Source of the DNA: Chara braunii
Lineage: Eukaryota > Streptophyta > Charophyceae > Charales > Characeae
Assembly: GCA_003427395.1 (NCBI GenBank)
Contig: BFEA01000534.1
Span: 291,868-336,853 of the forward strand
DNA: 44,986 bases
Direction: 5' to 3'
Shown here: positions 32,538 to 42,440 of the stretch, one piece after another
Numbering within the stretch: position 1 is the first letter of the stretch
Layout: each line of letters begins with the position of its first letter
Notes under the pieces: model-generated
The model's database searches: none
The model's input: only the letters and a program-made list of their open reading frames with translations
What the model was told of the DNA's origin: nothing
Translations under genes and position numbers: made by a program

Positions 32538-32758
32538 CAGCCTGCAGCCACCCAGCGTGCAGCCAGCCGGCCAGCAACCAGCCTGCAGCCAGTCGGCCAG
32601 CAATCAGCCAGCCACCCAGCCTGNCCAGCCTGCAGCCACCCAGCGTGCAGCCAGCCGGCCAGCAACCAGCCTGCAGCCAGTCGGCCAGCAATCAGCCAGC
32701 CACCCAGCCTGCAGCCACCGAGCGTACAGCCAGCCGGCCAGCAACCAACCAGCCCCAG
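32538..32758. repeat. CAGCC-rich minisatellite, ~79-bp unit
   Basis: CAGCCTGCAGCCACC starts at 32538, 32626 and 32705. The 88-bp first step includes a single N at 32624 and a duplicated CAGCC, so the assembly joint is doubtful. All frames on both strands stay open, giving Gln-Pro-Ala or Ala-Gly-Trp-Leu repeats that are not called as proteins. Confidence 0.85.
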
Positions 32759-33094
32759 ATTGAAGCAGTAGAAGTCCGCTGGCTTGGATGGCAGCCTGCT
32801 GGGCCCCGTAACCCTTCATATATGTGGGCTGCTCTCATCCCTATGTGAGATAGGAGGTAGCCCAGTAGGTACAACTACCAAACTTCTACCCGCAGATTCA
32901 GGGATCGAGCAGGCGATAAGCCGTCTGGGCTAGCTCCTTTTCCTTTGGAGCTGCCCACTGCACCAGCATGAAGCACGGTCATTCTTGGTCGCGAGATCAT
33001 CAAATCTCATGGCCGGGAACGGCCGCCTGGCTGGAGCTTGACCCTTGCGCAAGGATGACACGCATAAATCGAGAAATGGTCAAAAATCCCGGTA

Positions 33095-33107
33095 GGGATT
33101 TGAACCC
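33095..33107 (-). other. tRNA B-box-like motif
   Basis: On the minus strand GGGTTCAAATCCC matches the pol III B box, but the flanking T stem pairs poorly and no full tRNA fold is visible. It may be a tRNA-derived SINE remnant. Confidence 0.25.
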
Positions 33108-33205
33108 GGGTCTGTACCTCGATGTGCCATAGCAGGCCACGATGGGACGTGACCGTTGGCAAAGCCGACGTAATAAAAAAAAAAAAAAGGAAAAACAGTC
33201 TTTGC

Positions 33206-33284
33206 AGACTGTGTGGGAGCATAAAGGCTCCCACTTCATCTTGGAGACTGTGTGGGAGCACAAAGACTCCCACTTCGTTTTGGA
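33206..33284. repeat. 39-bp tandem repeat with internal hairpins
   Basis: AGACTGTGTGGGAGC units at 33206 and 33245 each contain TGGGAG...CTCCCA, so each can form a 6-7 bp stem. Flanking phrases CGAGATCATCAAATCTCATGG (about 32993) and CGAGATCTTGAAATCTCGCGG (about 33300) are also related to each other. Confidence 0.75.
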
Positions 33285-33737
33285 CAGATGATTGTGGCCA
33301 CGAGATCTTGAAATCTCGCGGCCCACAATTCACACACGGAAAGCAAGAGGGGGTTGGAGTTGAGTGGAGAGTGAGAGAGAGAGAGAAATGGGAGGATGGG
33401 GAGAGGAGGACCTTCTCCTCCCGACCTGCCAGCTGCCTCCCCGTTGTTAGGGGGGTTAAGAAGAAAAAAGAAAAAAAAATAAAAGAAAAGAAGAAAAAGA
33501 AAAGAAAAACAAAACGAAAAACGGGATCTGAGTTTTTCTGAGAAGTTGTATTTTTCAGTTTGCGCCACTATTTTGTTGGTGGCGCAAAACAATTTTGTTG
33601 ACCTTGATTTTTTTTCTGTAGGTAGTCAGGCACCTAGGCCATGTGCATAAAGTTTTTTAGATTTTTTTATCTAGCTAATGTGTTTCTAAAATTCTTCAAA
33701 GTCGGGGTACTTTTTGCACCCCGCTCTGAGCCTGTCG

Positions 33738-33767
33738 GGATTTGAACTCGTGAATTTTCACGAGTTC
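33738..33767. other. 24-bp palindrome overlapping a second B-box-like motif
   Basis: GAACTCGTGAA at 33744-33754 pairs with TTCACGAGTTC at 33757-33767 around two bases. The minus strand reads GAGTTCAAATCCC over 33737-33749, again B-box-like. Confidence 0.5.
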
Positions 33768-34454
33768 TTTCCCTACGTCTCCCAATCTGACAACTGCCAT
33801 CCACATTTTCAGGGGAGGGCAGGGGAGAAAAGAGAAAAATAAGATAAAAGGGAAAAGGGAAAAGCCACGGCCACGAATGTAGCCGCGGCTATGATCAGAT
33901 ACAGGCCAAACTGGCCTTAATGTGACTCGGGCCAGAGGCTGGGGAGATGAAGGGGTAATGAGGGGAACTTGGCTGGAAACAATCATTTTTCCGCTGAACC
34001 TGCACTCAGTGTGGGGCTGAGTGCAAGGAAAAGGGAGAAAAAGAGGGGGGCAGTTGAGTACAACTGGCACCCTAAGTGTGTAGCTGAGGTGAGACAGCCT
34101 TAGTCCGTTGATCTGACTCAGATCAACGGCCCCAGGCAAGTGACAAATTTTGCCTGGGGGCAGCTGAGGCAGCTGCTGCCCTCCTCAGCCACTACAAAAG
34201 AGGCAGTTGTCCCCCAGCTGCCTCACACTTGCCTCCGGCTGCCAGTGTGCGACAGCACACTTGCCTCATTGCTGGAGTGCTGGAGAGGAGGCAGGAGTGC
34301 TGCCGACGGAGCTGGAGGACTGCAGAGAAGCAGAGCGACGAAAAAGGAGACAGCCATAGCCTTGGCTGGAGCACTCTGCTCCACCCCTTGGCAGGCTGGT
34401 CTCTGGTGGGACTCTGCGGCAGAGTGGTGAGGAGCGGCAGTGGAGCGATGGGGA

Positions 34455-34935
34455 GCACGACAAGTGCTGCCAAAATTCTGCGGCGGCGGCACGGGTTTTT
34501 ACGGCAACGGTACGGAAGTGCTGCCGAAATTCTGCGGCGGCGGCACGAGTTTTTACGGCGACGGCACGGGTTTTTACGGCAGCGGTATGAAAGTGCTGCC
34601 GAAATTCTGCGGCTGCGGCACAGGCTTTTTACGGCGGTGGTACGGAAGTGCTGCCGAACTTTTGCGGCGGCGACGCAGGCTTTTTTCGACGGTGGTGCGG
34701 AAGTGATGCCGAATTTTTGCGGCGGCGGTTCTGGTTTTTCGACGGTGGTGCGAAAGCGCTGCCGGATTTTTGCGGCGACGGTTCTGTTTTTTTCGACGGT
34801 GGTACGGAAGTGTTGCCGAACTTTTGCGGCAGCGACGCAAGCTTTTTTCGATGGTGGTGCAGAAGCGCTGCCGAATTTTTGAGGCGGCGGTTCTGTTTTT
34901 TTCAACGGTGGTGCGGAAGCACTGCCATTTTCTGA
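34455..34935. repeat. 54/55-bp GCGGCGG minisatellite, about nine copies
   Basis: GTGCTGCCGAA-type starts lie near 34465, 34519, 34594, 34649, 34704, 34757, 34811 and 34866. Because most units are multiples of three, frames on both strands stay open (for example minus 35175-34192 with an AAKIRQRFRTTVEK repeat). I do not call a protein. Confidence 0.9.
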
Positions 34936-35398
34936 CGAGAGTTCGGCACGGCAGTGGAACTGCAGCACGACGGTGGGACGTGCGACGCGACAATAAAGGT
35001 TTTTTTTACGGCGCTGAAAGGCTTTTTGTTGCAGCGTGGCGTCTGCTTTTCTTGGTGAAGGTCTGCTACCATTGGTGTGTACGGCAGCAGCAGCGTGACA
35101 TGGTGGCGGTTGACGACATGTGACGGTAAGAAATCCGAGCGTGACAAGCGGGTTTATTTTTTTTATGCGGCACATGAGATAAATGTTTTGTAGTTGGGAC
35201 TACCGAACACTTGCGACAGTAGGACTAGACTACTTGGGACTGCTTGGATTCAGTTGGGACTAACGTGGGACGCGGGCGGTCATTTGCAGGAGTCTTGACG
35301 CATGCGGTTTTGAGATTCGGCACCGGTTTTATTTTTTTTTATAACTGTGGCGGAAACAGTTTTCGACTCAATAGTCATTCGACGAAGTGTTTGACAGC

Positions 35399-35460
35399 AT
35401 GGGACCACTTGGAACCGCGTGGGACCATCTGGGACCGCTTGGGACCAGTTGGGACTGACG
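35399..35460. repeat. 10-bp repeat GGGACCNNTT
   Basis: Six consecutive decamers follow (GGGACCACTT, GGAACCGCGT, GGGACCATCT and so on). Related TTGGGACT phrases occur near 35195-35270. Confidence 0.85.
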
Positions 35461-37144
35461 TGGTACCAGATTGAGTGTTTTTCTGGCGCGCATACGACTC
35501 GCCGTTTTCACGCTTGGGTTACCGCGGATGAGGCGTGCGAGTGAGAGGTGGTTTGATCAGGATTTTCCTTGAAACTACAGCTTTCGGCGGCACACACAAC
35601 TTGTTGGTTGGCTTTCTTGAGTGAGTCAGGGAGCTGCCTCGGCGCCACTTCACTCAAGGTCAGTTGAATGACTCAGACTTCCTTTCACGCCTGTGTGGAC
35701 CCGCACTTTGCTTGACCCTGTTCGTTTTGAATATTCAAAAGAAAAGGTAGAGGAACGTTGTGCAAGTCATGCATGTGAATGGAAAAGTCTGACTCGCGTA
35801 TGACATTGTATTGTTTTCCTTTGAACGTGTTTTCTTTGCGGTCTGTGCAGGTAGGTAGAGGGATGCTTACAAAGGAGATTGATTATGCCTATTTGAGATG
35901 AAGGAATAAATTGTCTTCTTTCAACCTTTCACCTGTCTGTTTGTCAAAAAGAACTTGTTGTTTTGGAAAAATGTTATTCAACGTGTGTCGTAGAATGAAT
36001 TCTATTGAAATAAAGCAGAAAATGTCAAACGGGTTTAGCTTTTTCCCAAGGATTGACCCATTCTATCGCGAACGACCTTTATCTACCTATACCTGTCTAA
36101 ATGATTCTCATTTTCTTTATCTCTTCTGATTTTTTTTCGTTTAAGTTACCCCGGGACTTAGGAAAAATAAATAAATATATGAAAGCTACTTGCGGTGGAC
36201 GCATCCACTATCTCTAGGAAGCATCTGGGGCGGGGGTTCGTTGCTTCAGGAGCCGACCCTGTTATCGACCCAGAGTGGACCGTTCTACGGGGGGATACTT
36301 GCCGATTCGGTGGAGACGGCCCGACTTCTGAGATCCGAGTTTTGTGCTCGGACGAGGAGGAGGAGTACCCCAGACAACTTCCTAGAGGAAGAGGCATGTT
36401 TCACGTCAAACAATGCCCCTGATCAAGAATCATGCGGAAGCGGTTTGTCATCCAAAAGGATTGGAAATGGACGAAGACAAGTATGTGCGCCGAATCTTAG
36501 ATCGGCGATAAGATGGAATGAATGACTTTGGCAACGCGTCTCATCAAGTCAAAACTGAGGTTGTCCGACTACCATGTTGGCAACATCAATGTTATTTTCG
36601 ATTAGCCAACTTTTCATTGGCAGTTGTTTTGATTGTTTTGTGGTATTCGACCTGAGGCGGCTGGATAGTTTTTGATCTTGTGTTATTGGATGTATGAGAT
36701 GATGATTTGTATTTTTTTCTTCAGTTATTTTCATACTGGGAATATTTATTCGTGTCGGCTACGGTCGATTCCTTTTGATATAATTATATGTATGGTTGTC
36801 GTAACTTTCGTTTGACTGTATGTTTAAGGGACTAGGATCAATGAAGGGTTTCACGCTTGGTTGAGACAGTCCTAGTCGACCGATGTCGCTTCGTACCTAG
36901 GAGATCAGCGCCCCGGGGGACGAACGGCGTTGGGTCCACTTGTCGTTAACCAAGCGACTCCTATACTGCAGCGAAATGAGCAAACGCCCTCGGCTGACCT
37001 ACCTCTGCGATTGCATCTAAAAACTTTCACTCGTGGGTCAGTAGCTCGGTAGGGATACGTCCTTAAGGGTGGTGACAGCCCCTTAGGGATGCAAGCTTAT
37101 GCCCCGCGAAAACCTATCCTGCCGTAGGGGATCATGGGAAGTAT
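35461..37144. other. Right part of the insertion, no recognised gene
   Basis: Two plus-strand frames overlap at 36190-36525 and 36195-36422. The second contains CSDEEEEYPRQLPRGRG and could be an exon of captured host sequence. Neither has a known domain. GACTAGGA (36830-36837) and TCCTAGTC (36870-36877) are inverted copies. Confidence 0.35.
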
Positions 37145-37161
37145 AGCCGGCGCACCCGGCT
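37145..37161. other. GC-rich hairpin near the insertion end
   Basis: AGCCGG and CCGGCT form a 6-bp stem with a 5-nt loop about 160 bp inside the right terminus. Confidence 0.6.
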
Positions 37162-37321
37162 AGAGCAGCGAAGGAGCGATGCAACCGCGTCCGTCTCGGC
37201 GGTTCGTGGAATGTTATGCGTCGATCCCGAGTTGTCTCTTGATTGAATGTTTTAGTTTAGAAACTCCTGCGTGACATGGCCGGGAGGGCCCTCGCTCGCG
37301 CGGGGGCCGATGCGCTCGACA

Positions 37322-37325
37322 CCGC
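37322..37325. repeat. Target site duplication CCGC, right copy
   Basis: Matches 32071-32074. Confidence 0.85.
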
Positions 37326-38694
37326 CTCCCAAATAGGTAGGCCTGGAAGGTCTTAAGGCAATGCAGGATAGCTAGGACTTCCTTCTTGAATTGCGAGTAC
37401 CGCCGTTCTGCGGAGTTCAGGGTTCTACTTTCGAACCTAATCGGCCTCTCTTTTTCTCCCTCATCCCTTTGAATCAACACACCTCCCATGGCCAAAGGTC
37501 CTCCATCCGTCTCTAGGATGAAGGGTCGTCCTACTTCGTCATTAAAACAGGGCGCGGACAGGGCGACTGTCTCAGATATCAATATGTCCTTGAGCCTTTG
37601 GACAGCTCCTTCTCGCTTCTCCGTTCAATCCATGGTTCCTTCTTCCATGATCATAGCCCGGATAGGCTCAAAAATCTTGGCAGAGTTCTTAATGAAGATC
37701 CTCCAAAAGTCGATTACGCCTAGGAATGTCCTTACCTCCGTCGTCGTGCGCAGCGGTGTCGACCACTGTGATATCTTGTCGGTCTTTGCCGGATCCGGCT
37801 TTCTGCCATAAGCACCGCAACAAAATCCTAGTATAGTTACCTCCGGTACTGCTAGGATACTCTTCGGTCCACTAGTCGTAATGTTGTATACTAGGAACCG
37901 GCGGAGTAAGTCCTTGATGTCCTGCAGGTGGTCCCACACAAAACGTCGGATCCCTGGTTGGACCTCCGTATCGTCCTTCTCCTGCGCGCCTTTGATCGGA
38001 TTGTCATCGATGTAAGATGCACATTTTTCTGGGAACATGTCCCCGGCCACGACGAGCATCCTGCGTTGCGCTTCGGCCACCTCGTTGGTGAATCCCATAG
38101 GAGTGACTTGCATCTGTAGTTGGCCTACGGGGGTGTGCATAGCGGTGTATGGCCTGTCCCGAATATCCAACGGATGCTGGTCGTACCCTGAGTACAGATC
38201 TATCAGGGAGTAAATGCTCCGACTGGCATGCGATTCTGCTAATAAGTCAGCCTGAGGTAGCGAGCCAACATCCCGGATGGTTACCGCATTCAACTTTGGA
38301 GGTCCTGAATCCACCTTAGTGTCTTGTTAGACTTCCGAAAGACGAACCACAGATTTGCGTATGGCGATGCCGTAGGTTCCGCAATGAAGGAGTACATCTT
38401 TGCTCGAAGGAGGTCTGTTACTTCTCATGCTATCCCAAATTCATAGGATGGCCCCTTGTCATTCCAACACTCATGTTCTACCGTGTGGATTCTGACCGGA
38501 GGGATCAACTTCGCATCCAGTCGTCCCTTCTGATGATCACTAAAGGCAAATGTCAGGTGAAACTCCTGGCAGGTCCTTTTGATCACGCGGGTTTCTTCTT
38601 CCGTTAAGAACCCGTTTATCCCTATCTTCATTGTGTCAGCTACCTCATCTGGTATCCGATGTCCCGCCGTCGCCCTTCTTTCTCGGACCACTCA
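37322..38694 (-). pseudogene. Ty3/gypsy element B, reverse transcriptase and RNase H N-terminal part
   Basis: On the minus strand the frame reads VVRERRATAGHR, then SFIAEPTASPYANLWFVFRK, LIDLYSGYDQHPLD and the RT active site YIDD (codons 38003-38014). RNase H follows with ETDGGPLAMGG, RFESRTLNSAERRYSQFKK and AYLFGRR, ending exactly at the insertion. Breaks: TGA 38692-38694 before VVRERR, TGA 38425-38427 (GIA-stop-EVTD), a one-base deletion near 38300 between LRWIQDLQ and KLNAVTIRD, and TGA 37625-37627 (TMD-stop-TEK). Catalytic residues of both domains are present. Confidence 0.85.
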
Positions 38695-38947
38695 AAGGAC
38701 CTCTTCCTCCTTCTCCATAGCCTCTTCCTTTGATGTCTCTAGCAGGATCGAGACCGGTCTTGCTTTCTTCCCTACCGCCTTGTACTTTCGAACACTTCCT
38801 TCCGGGATCTTTCTCCTAAAAAATGAACAGTCGGAATCGCCCTCGTCGCCTCTACGACTCGTGGCTGAATACTAATTAGTTTCTCATTCAAGCAATATCC
38901 CTTTTGCACCTCTCTTTCGAACTTGGCCAAGGCTGTCGAATCCACTC

Positions 38948-39721
38948 CTACCTTGTGGTATCTGAGGGCCTTGATGAGTTGTAATAGATCGGGATCTCGA
39001 GTGCGATTTCTGGCACGTCTATGCGTACTTCTTTCCGTTTGGGCAGGCTAGCACCAAGTTCGACCTCTGACTCCTTTTCCGCTACCATAACACCTAGGAC
39101 TTCGTCCTCTTGCCTCCTCTTCTTCTGGGGCAGGCCCATCTTGCTCCACTCCTTGTTGAATGCTTCCTCAATCATGATTTCTACCCTTTCTCTCATACCC
39201 TCCATCCGTGCGAAAACCCCTTTTCGCGTGCTATCCTCGAACGACGGCGACCATGTTGCCAATTTCCCCTTCAGGGGGTCTCCTCCCGTTCCAAGGAGTC
39301 GGAGGAGCTCTCCCCGGCCGGTCACAGGGTCCTCTATGTCTACCATGTANGAGCCATCGTGCAAGTGCATGCCTATCATCTCNACGTTCGCGCACCACNG
39401 TCTCCCGAGGATTATGTCGTGGTNCATTTCCTCCATTACGGTCATCCGCTGAAACGACCAGATCGATTCCCTGACCCCTGCCTTTACAGCACACTTCGTG
39501 ACGTACCCAGCGAACGGGATTTCCCCGCCAGCTCCCCGGATGCTCCCTGTTACTTCCTTGTTTACCGTACATCCTGTGATCGTTGCGAAATCTCTTCTTA
39601 TCAGAGTGATTTCTGCCCCCCCATCTACTAATGCGTCGGTATGATGACTCCTGATCTGGATTTTCAGTTTCCCTACGGGCAGCGCATGAAAGCTAAGCTT
39701 CGTCCCGGGTGGTGATCTCAT
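38948..39721 (-). CDS. Ty3/gypsy element B, retropepsin-like protease
   Basis: This is a frame of 257 residues. VGKLKIQIRSHHTDALVDGG, then AEITLIRRDF, gives a D-G-G-A active site (Asp 33), a variant of Asp-Thr/Ser-Gly, and a later DIILGR matches the second conserved strand. It is followed by a Lys/Glu-rich helical linker (EWSKMGLPQKKRRQEDEVLG). Its ATG overlaps the stop of the preceding ORF (ATGA at 39718-39721). Four ambiguous bases lie between 39350 and 39424. The linker to RT (38695-38947) continues in another frame (YHKVGVDSTALAKFEREVQK) and shifts again near 38770. It processes the polyprotein. Confidence 0.7.
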   Translation of the reverse strand: MRSPPGTKLSFHALPVGKLKIQIRSHHTDALVDGGAEITLIRRDFATITGCTVNKEVTGSIRGAGGEIPFAGYVTKCAVKAGVRESIWSFQRMTVMEEMXHDIILGRXWCANXEMIGMHLHDGXYMVDIEDPVTGRGELLRLLGTGGDPLKGKLATWSPSFEDSTRKGVFARMEGMRERVEIMIEEAFNKEWSKMGLPQKKRRQEDEVLGVMVAEKESEVELGASLPKRKEVRIDVPEIALEIPIYYNSSRPSDTTR

Positions 39722-39942
39722 GACTTCGCCGCCCTCTCGGTCGGGAAGCTCAAACGAATGTCTGCAAAGGTTTTTTCGAGATCCTCCAAGTCCTCGTAAC
39801 TCCTCTGAAGGTCAGCCACTTCTTGCAAAGCTTCCTCCTCGCTCTCCCCTTCTGGTAATTCGGGGTTGTCGACTATTTCTACTCGTCTCCGAGTCAACAG
39901 TTGTCTGAGCCCTTTGAGCAACCTAGGGCTAGCCTGCAGCAT
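39718..39942 (-). CDS. Acidic helical segment between gag and protease of element B
   Basis: 74 residues: MLQASPRLLKGLRQLLTRRR, then VEIVDNPELPEGESEEEA and a heptad-like helical stretch. Reading upstream, gag's own frame continues past its TAG as LDDTISKLLGTMVSVFF and meets this frame at a run of seven T residues near 39950. Gag, this segment and protease may therefore once have been one polyprotein or have been joined by frameshifting. Confidence 0.5.
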   Translation of the reverse strand: MLQASPRLLKGLRQLLTRRRVEIVDNPELPEGESEEEALQEVADLQRSYEDLEDLEKTFADIRLSFPTERAAKS

Positions 39943-40000
39943 GGTCTGAAAAAAACACTGACACCATGGTTCCTAGTAACTTGCTAATGGTGTCGTCGAG

Positions 40001-41419
40001 CTAAGGCAAGGTTAAGATCGGGATTTGATACCTAAACTTCTTCTTAGCGGCGGTAACCTTGTCCGCAGGCTCCTCTTCCCTAGGCTTCCCATAGACTTTC
40101 TCTGGTTCCTCGGCCTCAGGCTCTGCCTGGGGTTCGGAGCTTCCGGCGACCTCCTCCATAATGGTGTCACGGTTAATCCTTCTCCCAACCGTTCCCAGTC
40201 GAGTGGTTGCTTTCACCCTATCAAGTCCGTCGCTTTCCAAAATAAAGTTGGTCTGCGGCCTGCACCCCCAGAGTTGATCCCAGATGATCTCGCACACTGC
40301 TTCGACTTCTACGGCTGTTATTTCTAACCCGTTGAGCATGATCATGGCTCGCCGCATTCCTCCCGGTGAGTTCCAATTCACCCGTTCCCCTTGTGGTCCA
40401 AATATCTCCCCCTTTAATGATCTGGTACACCTTTTTTTCAGAATATCATGGTTGAGCTTTGGGCACGCGCGCACATAATGTCCTATCGTGGTACAGTACT
40501 TGCATTGCTCATTAGCAGGATCTCTCCGTCCGAATCCCCGGTTGGTTACACCTGGCGGAACCACAGCTTCCTGGGGAGGGAGGGCGGGTCGGGATACTTG
40601 CACCTGCATAACCAGTAGAGCGCCTTTCATCCTTCCAATTTTATTGTCGACCCCGTGCACCCGTTCATGTAGACTTTCAATCCCCTTCTTTACCTTGTCG
40701 CCCGCCCTACCGGTCAGATCTATGATCTCTCCTTCCTTGAGCAAGGCCAACATTTCTGTTACTACCGTTTTCTCAGCCAGATCCGTTACCGTGCTAAAAT
40801 CAACATCCCGCGTGTTTATGAACTTGCTCGTCTGCTGGTAAGCTGACAGGATCTTGTCTTTGTCGAACTCGGAGAACTGCATGACAAAATATTTGCTCAT
40901 TATCCGGTCCGTGACCCCGGGGATCCTTAGTGCTACTAGAGTAAATTCCCGTAGGAAATCATTGTACGTTACGAAGTTCTTCCTCTTAACTGCCGCTAGG
41001 TCGGCCTCCGTCGTCATTTTCTCTGCCGCTAGGTACTTCCTTATCATCACATCCCGGGTCTCCTTCCAAGACCGACTTGCAGCTACAATGACCATTATGT
41101 CCCGTCCTAGGCTTAACGACACATGCTGTCCTAGATGGTTCATCTTTTCCTCCTCGGTCCACTTTAGTAACGCAACTAGGTTCTCGTAGTCGATCAGGAA
41201 CTCCGTGATGTTTGCTCCATCGAAAGTCAACTTTTTCTTGGCGTCGGCCAGATAGCCTTGGTTCTTGTTCAGCGCTCGAGTGAGGGATGATTCTATCTTC
41301 CTAAGGCCGCCTTCGGAGCTACTGGCCTCGCCTGCCATGCTGGTATCTGGCCCTTCCTTGCTGGCTTTCTGCCCCCCTCTAGTCTTTGCCGTTCCTTCCG
41401 GGTCAAACCAACCCAACAC
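40001..41419 (-). CDS. Ty3/gypsy element B, Gag
   Basis: An intact frame of 472 codons. The first ATG in frame is at 41338 (MAGEASSSEGG), while the frame is open upstream through a GTG at 41419 (LGWFDPEG) to a TGA near 41450. The helical capsid-like region is about residues 35-260 (ITEFLIDYENLVALLKW, TYNDFLREF). A C-x2-C-x4-H-x4-C zinc knuckle lies at residues 306-319 (CKYCTTIGHYVRAC, 40463-40504). The tail is acidic and Glu/Pro-rich. Gag forms the particle and binds element RNA. It is the best-preserved protein of the window. A C-to-T change could explain the TAG at 40001-40003 if gag once continued into LDDTISKLLG. Confidence 0.8.
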   Translation of the reverse strand: MLGWFDPEGTAKTRGGQKASKEGPDTSMAGEASSSEGGLRKIESSLTRALNKNQGYLADAKKKLTFDGANITEFLIDYENLVALLKWTEEEKMNHLGQHVSLSLGRDIMVIVAASRSWKETRDVMIRKYLAAEKMTTEADLAAVKRKNFVTYNDFLREFTLVALRIPGVTDRIMSKYFVMQFSEFDKDKILSAYQQTSKFINTRDVDFSTVTDLAEKTVVTEMLALLKEGEIIDLTGRAGDKVKKGIESLHERVHGVDNKIGRMKGALLVMQVQVSRPALPPQEAVVPPGVTNRGFGRRDPANEQCKYCTTIGHYVRACPKLNHDILKKRCTRSLKGEIFGPQGERVNWNSPGGMRRAMIMLNGLEITAVEVEAVCEIIWDQLWGCRPQTNFILESDGLDRVKATTRLGTVGRRINRDTIMEEVAGSSEPQAEPEAEEPEKVYGKPREEEPADKVTAAKKKFRYQIPILTLP

Positions 41420-41645
41420 CCTTTCCCTGAGGCTCCAGAGCCCTTCGCATCCTCACAATGCCGCTGGCGAGGTCTGTAGACGGCTAGCCCTACTGTCTGT
41501 GGCTAAGGGGTTCGTCGCCTTCTCTGCCTCCATTCCCGGCGAGTTCTCTCTCTCTTTCCTTCTTTTGCTCGGCGTTCCCCCACGGTACCCTTGTCCCCTT
41601 GCCCGTTCCGCCCCGGCTGGTTTTCCATTCGTCCCGCGGTACCTC

Positions 41646-42020
41646 CTACAGAGAGTCTTCCTCGTTCCCGATCATCATTGCCTCAATTAACCTTGCCTTG
41701 TATTCCGCGGTCCTTTTATCTATTTCTGCTAGTTTGCGCCTCGCGTCCGTGACTCTTACTTTCTTAGACACTGCTCCCTTCGAGTTCTCGGGGCTCCCCC
41801 TATCCTTATTCCTGCCTTCCTTGTTTTCCTGGGTCCCCTGTCTGCTTCCCTCGGCTTTTCCCGAGCTCTCTCTGGAGGACATTTCCTTCCGGTTCCCTTT
41901 GGTGCCATCCGGATTTGCTAATTCTCTGTTCTTCTGCCCTTCCTTGCTTTGCTCAGCACTGCCTCCTAAACCTGGTCCTCCCTCGTTTTCATGATTACCC
42001 GTCTCATCCTCCGTTGCCAT
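41646..42020 (-). CDS. Charged leader ORF upstream of element B gag
   Basis: 124 residues, mostly Glu/Lys/Gly/Ser/Asn low complexity, ending in a helical segment (ARRKLAEIDKRTAEYKARL). It lies 226 bp before the gag frame in a different frame. Two further stops and a shift separate them (41420-41645), so it may be the N-terminus of a longer Gag or a separate ORF. No domain is recognised. Confidence 0.45.
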   Translation of the reverse strand: MATEDETGNHENEGGPGLGGSAEQSKEGQKNRELANPDGTKGNRKEMSSRESSGKAEGSRQGTQENKEGRNKDRGSPENSKGAVSKKVRVTDARRKLAEIDKRTAEYKARLIEAMMIGNEEDSL

Positions 42021-42440
42021 ACTTGCCTACTTCTGCATAACCAAAGGATCCCCCAGAACAAACGCAGTGCGAGGCATTTAGGTTCCCTAGGTTCCAATAC
42101 TGTTGGTTTATCCTTTTACTTGGTAAATAGGTTTTTCCCCATTCCCATTTTCTGATGGTTTCCTTAATATGGAGCCGTATCTCGCTCTGCTGCCTCACCG
42201 AGCTAAGGGCGTGACTTAGCTTCCCTTATCACCGGCTTGTTTAGAGCGTCCTTATTCCGTTGGTCGGTGCGTAGGGGTCCGGGTTGGGCAACCCGCTGGA
42301 AAAAGTTTTCCTGCGCGGTGTTCCCCGTCTGGCGATTATTGATCATCCGGGTCCGAGGCCCCCCCCTTTCCTATTTCTGTCGGTGGCCTTCAAACGTAGC
42401 GGACTGTGCTTGATTTGCCCTACTGGCTTGCTTGCGGGTG

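Larger units (their letters stand above)
32075..37321. mobile_element. 5,247-bp insertion splitting RNase H of element B
   Basis: The boundaries are fixed to the base by the rejoined reading frame and a 4-bp target duplication. The ends are TGTCGGGGTA at 32075 and GCGCTCGACA at 37321, a 5-bp terminal inverted repeat TGTCG/CGACA. TG...CA ends fit an LTR-type insertion, but I could not find a second copy of either end inside. TGTNR ends with a 4-bp duplication also fit Ginger-type DNA transposons. There is no recognisable transposase or polyprotein, so it is non-autonomous or captured DNA. Contents in order: poly-T, a 79-bp minisatellite, hairpin repeats, B-box-like motifs, a 54-bp minisatellite, decamer repeats, a coding-like patch near 36195-36420, and GC-rich hairpins near the right end. 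Confidence 0.85.

Noticed and set aside
34192-35175. 327-codon minus frame and 217-codon plus frame over the GCGGCGG repeat
   Set aside because: Both are products of a repeat whose period is mostly a multiple of three, and no domain is present.
32075-37321. LTRs of the 5.2-kb insertion
   Set aside because: I compared each terminal sequence with the opposite end by eye and found no second copy, so I do not call LTRs. A self dot plot would settle it.
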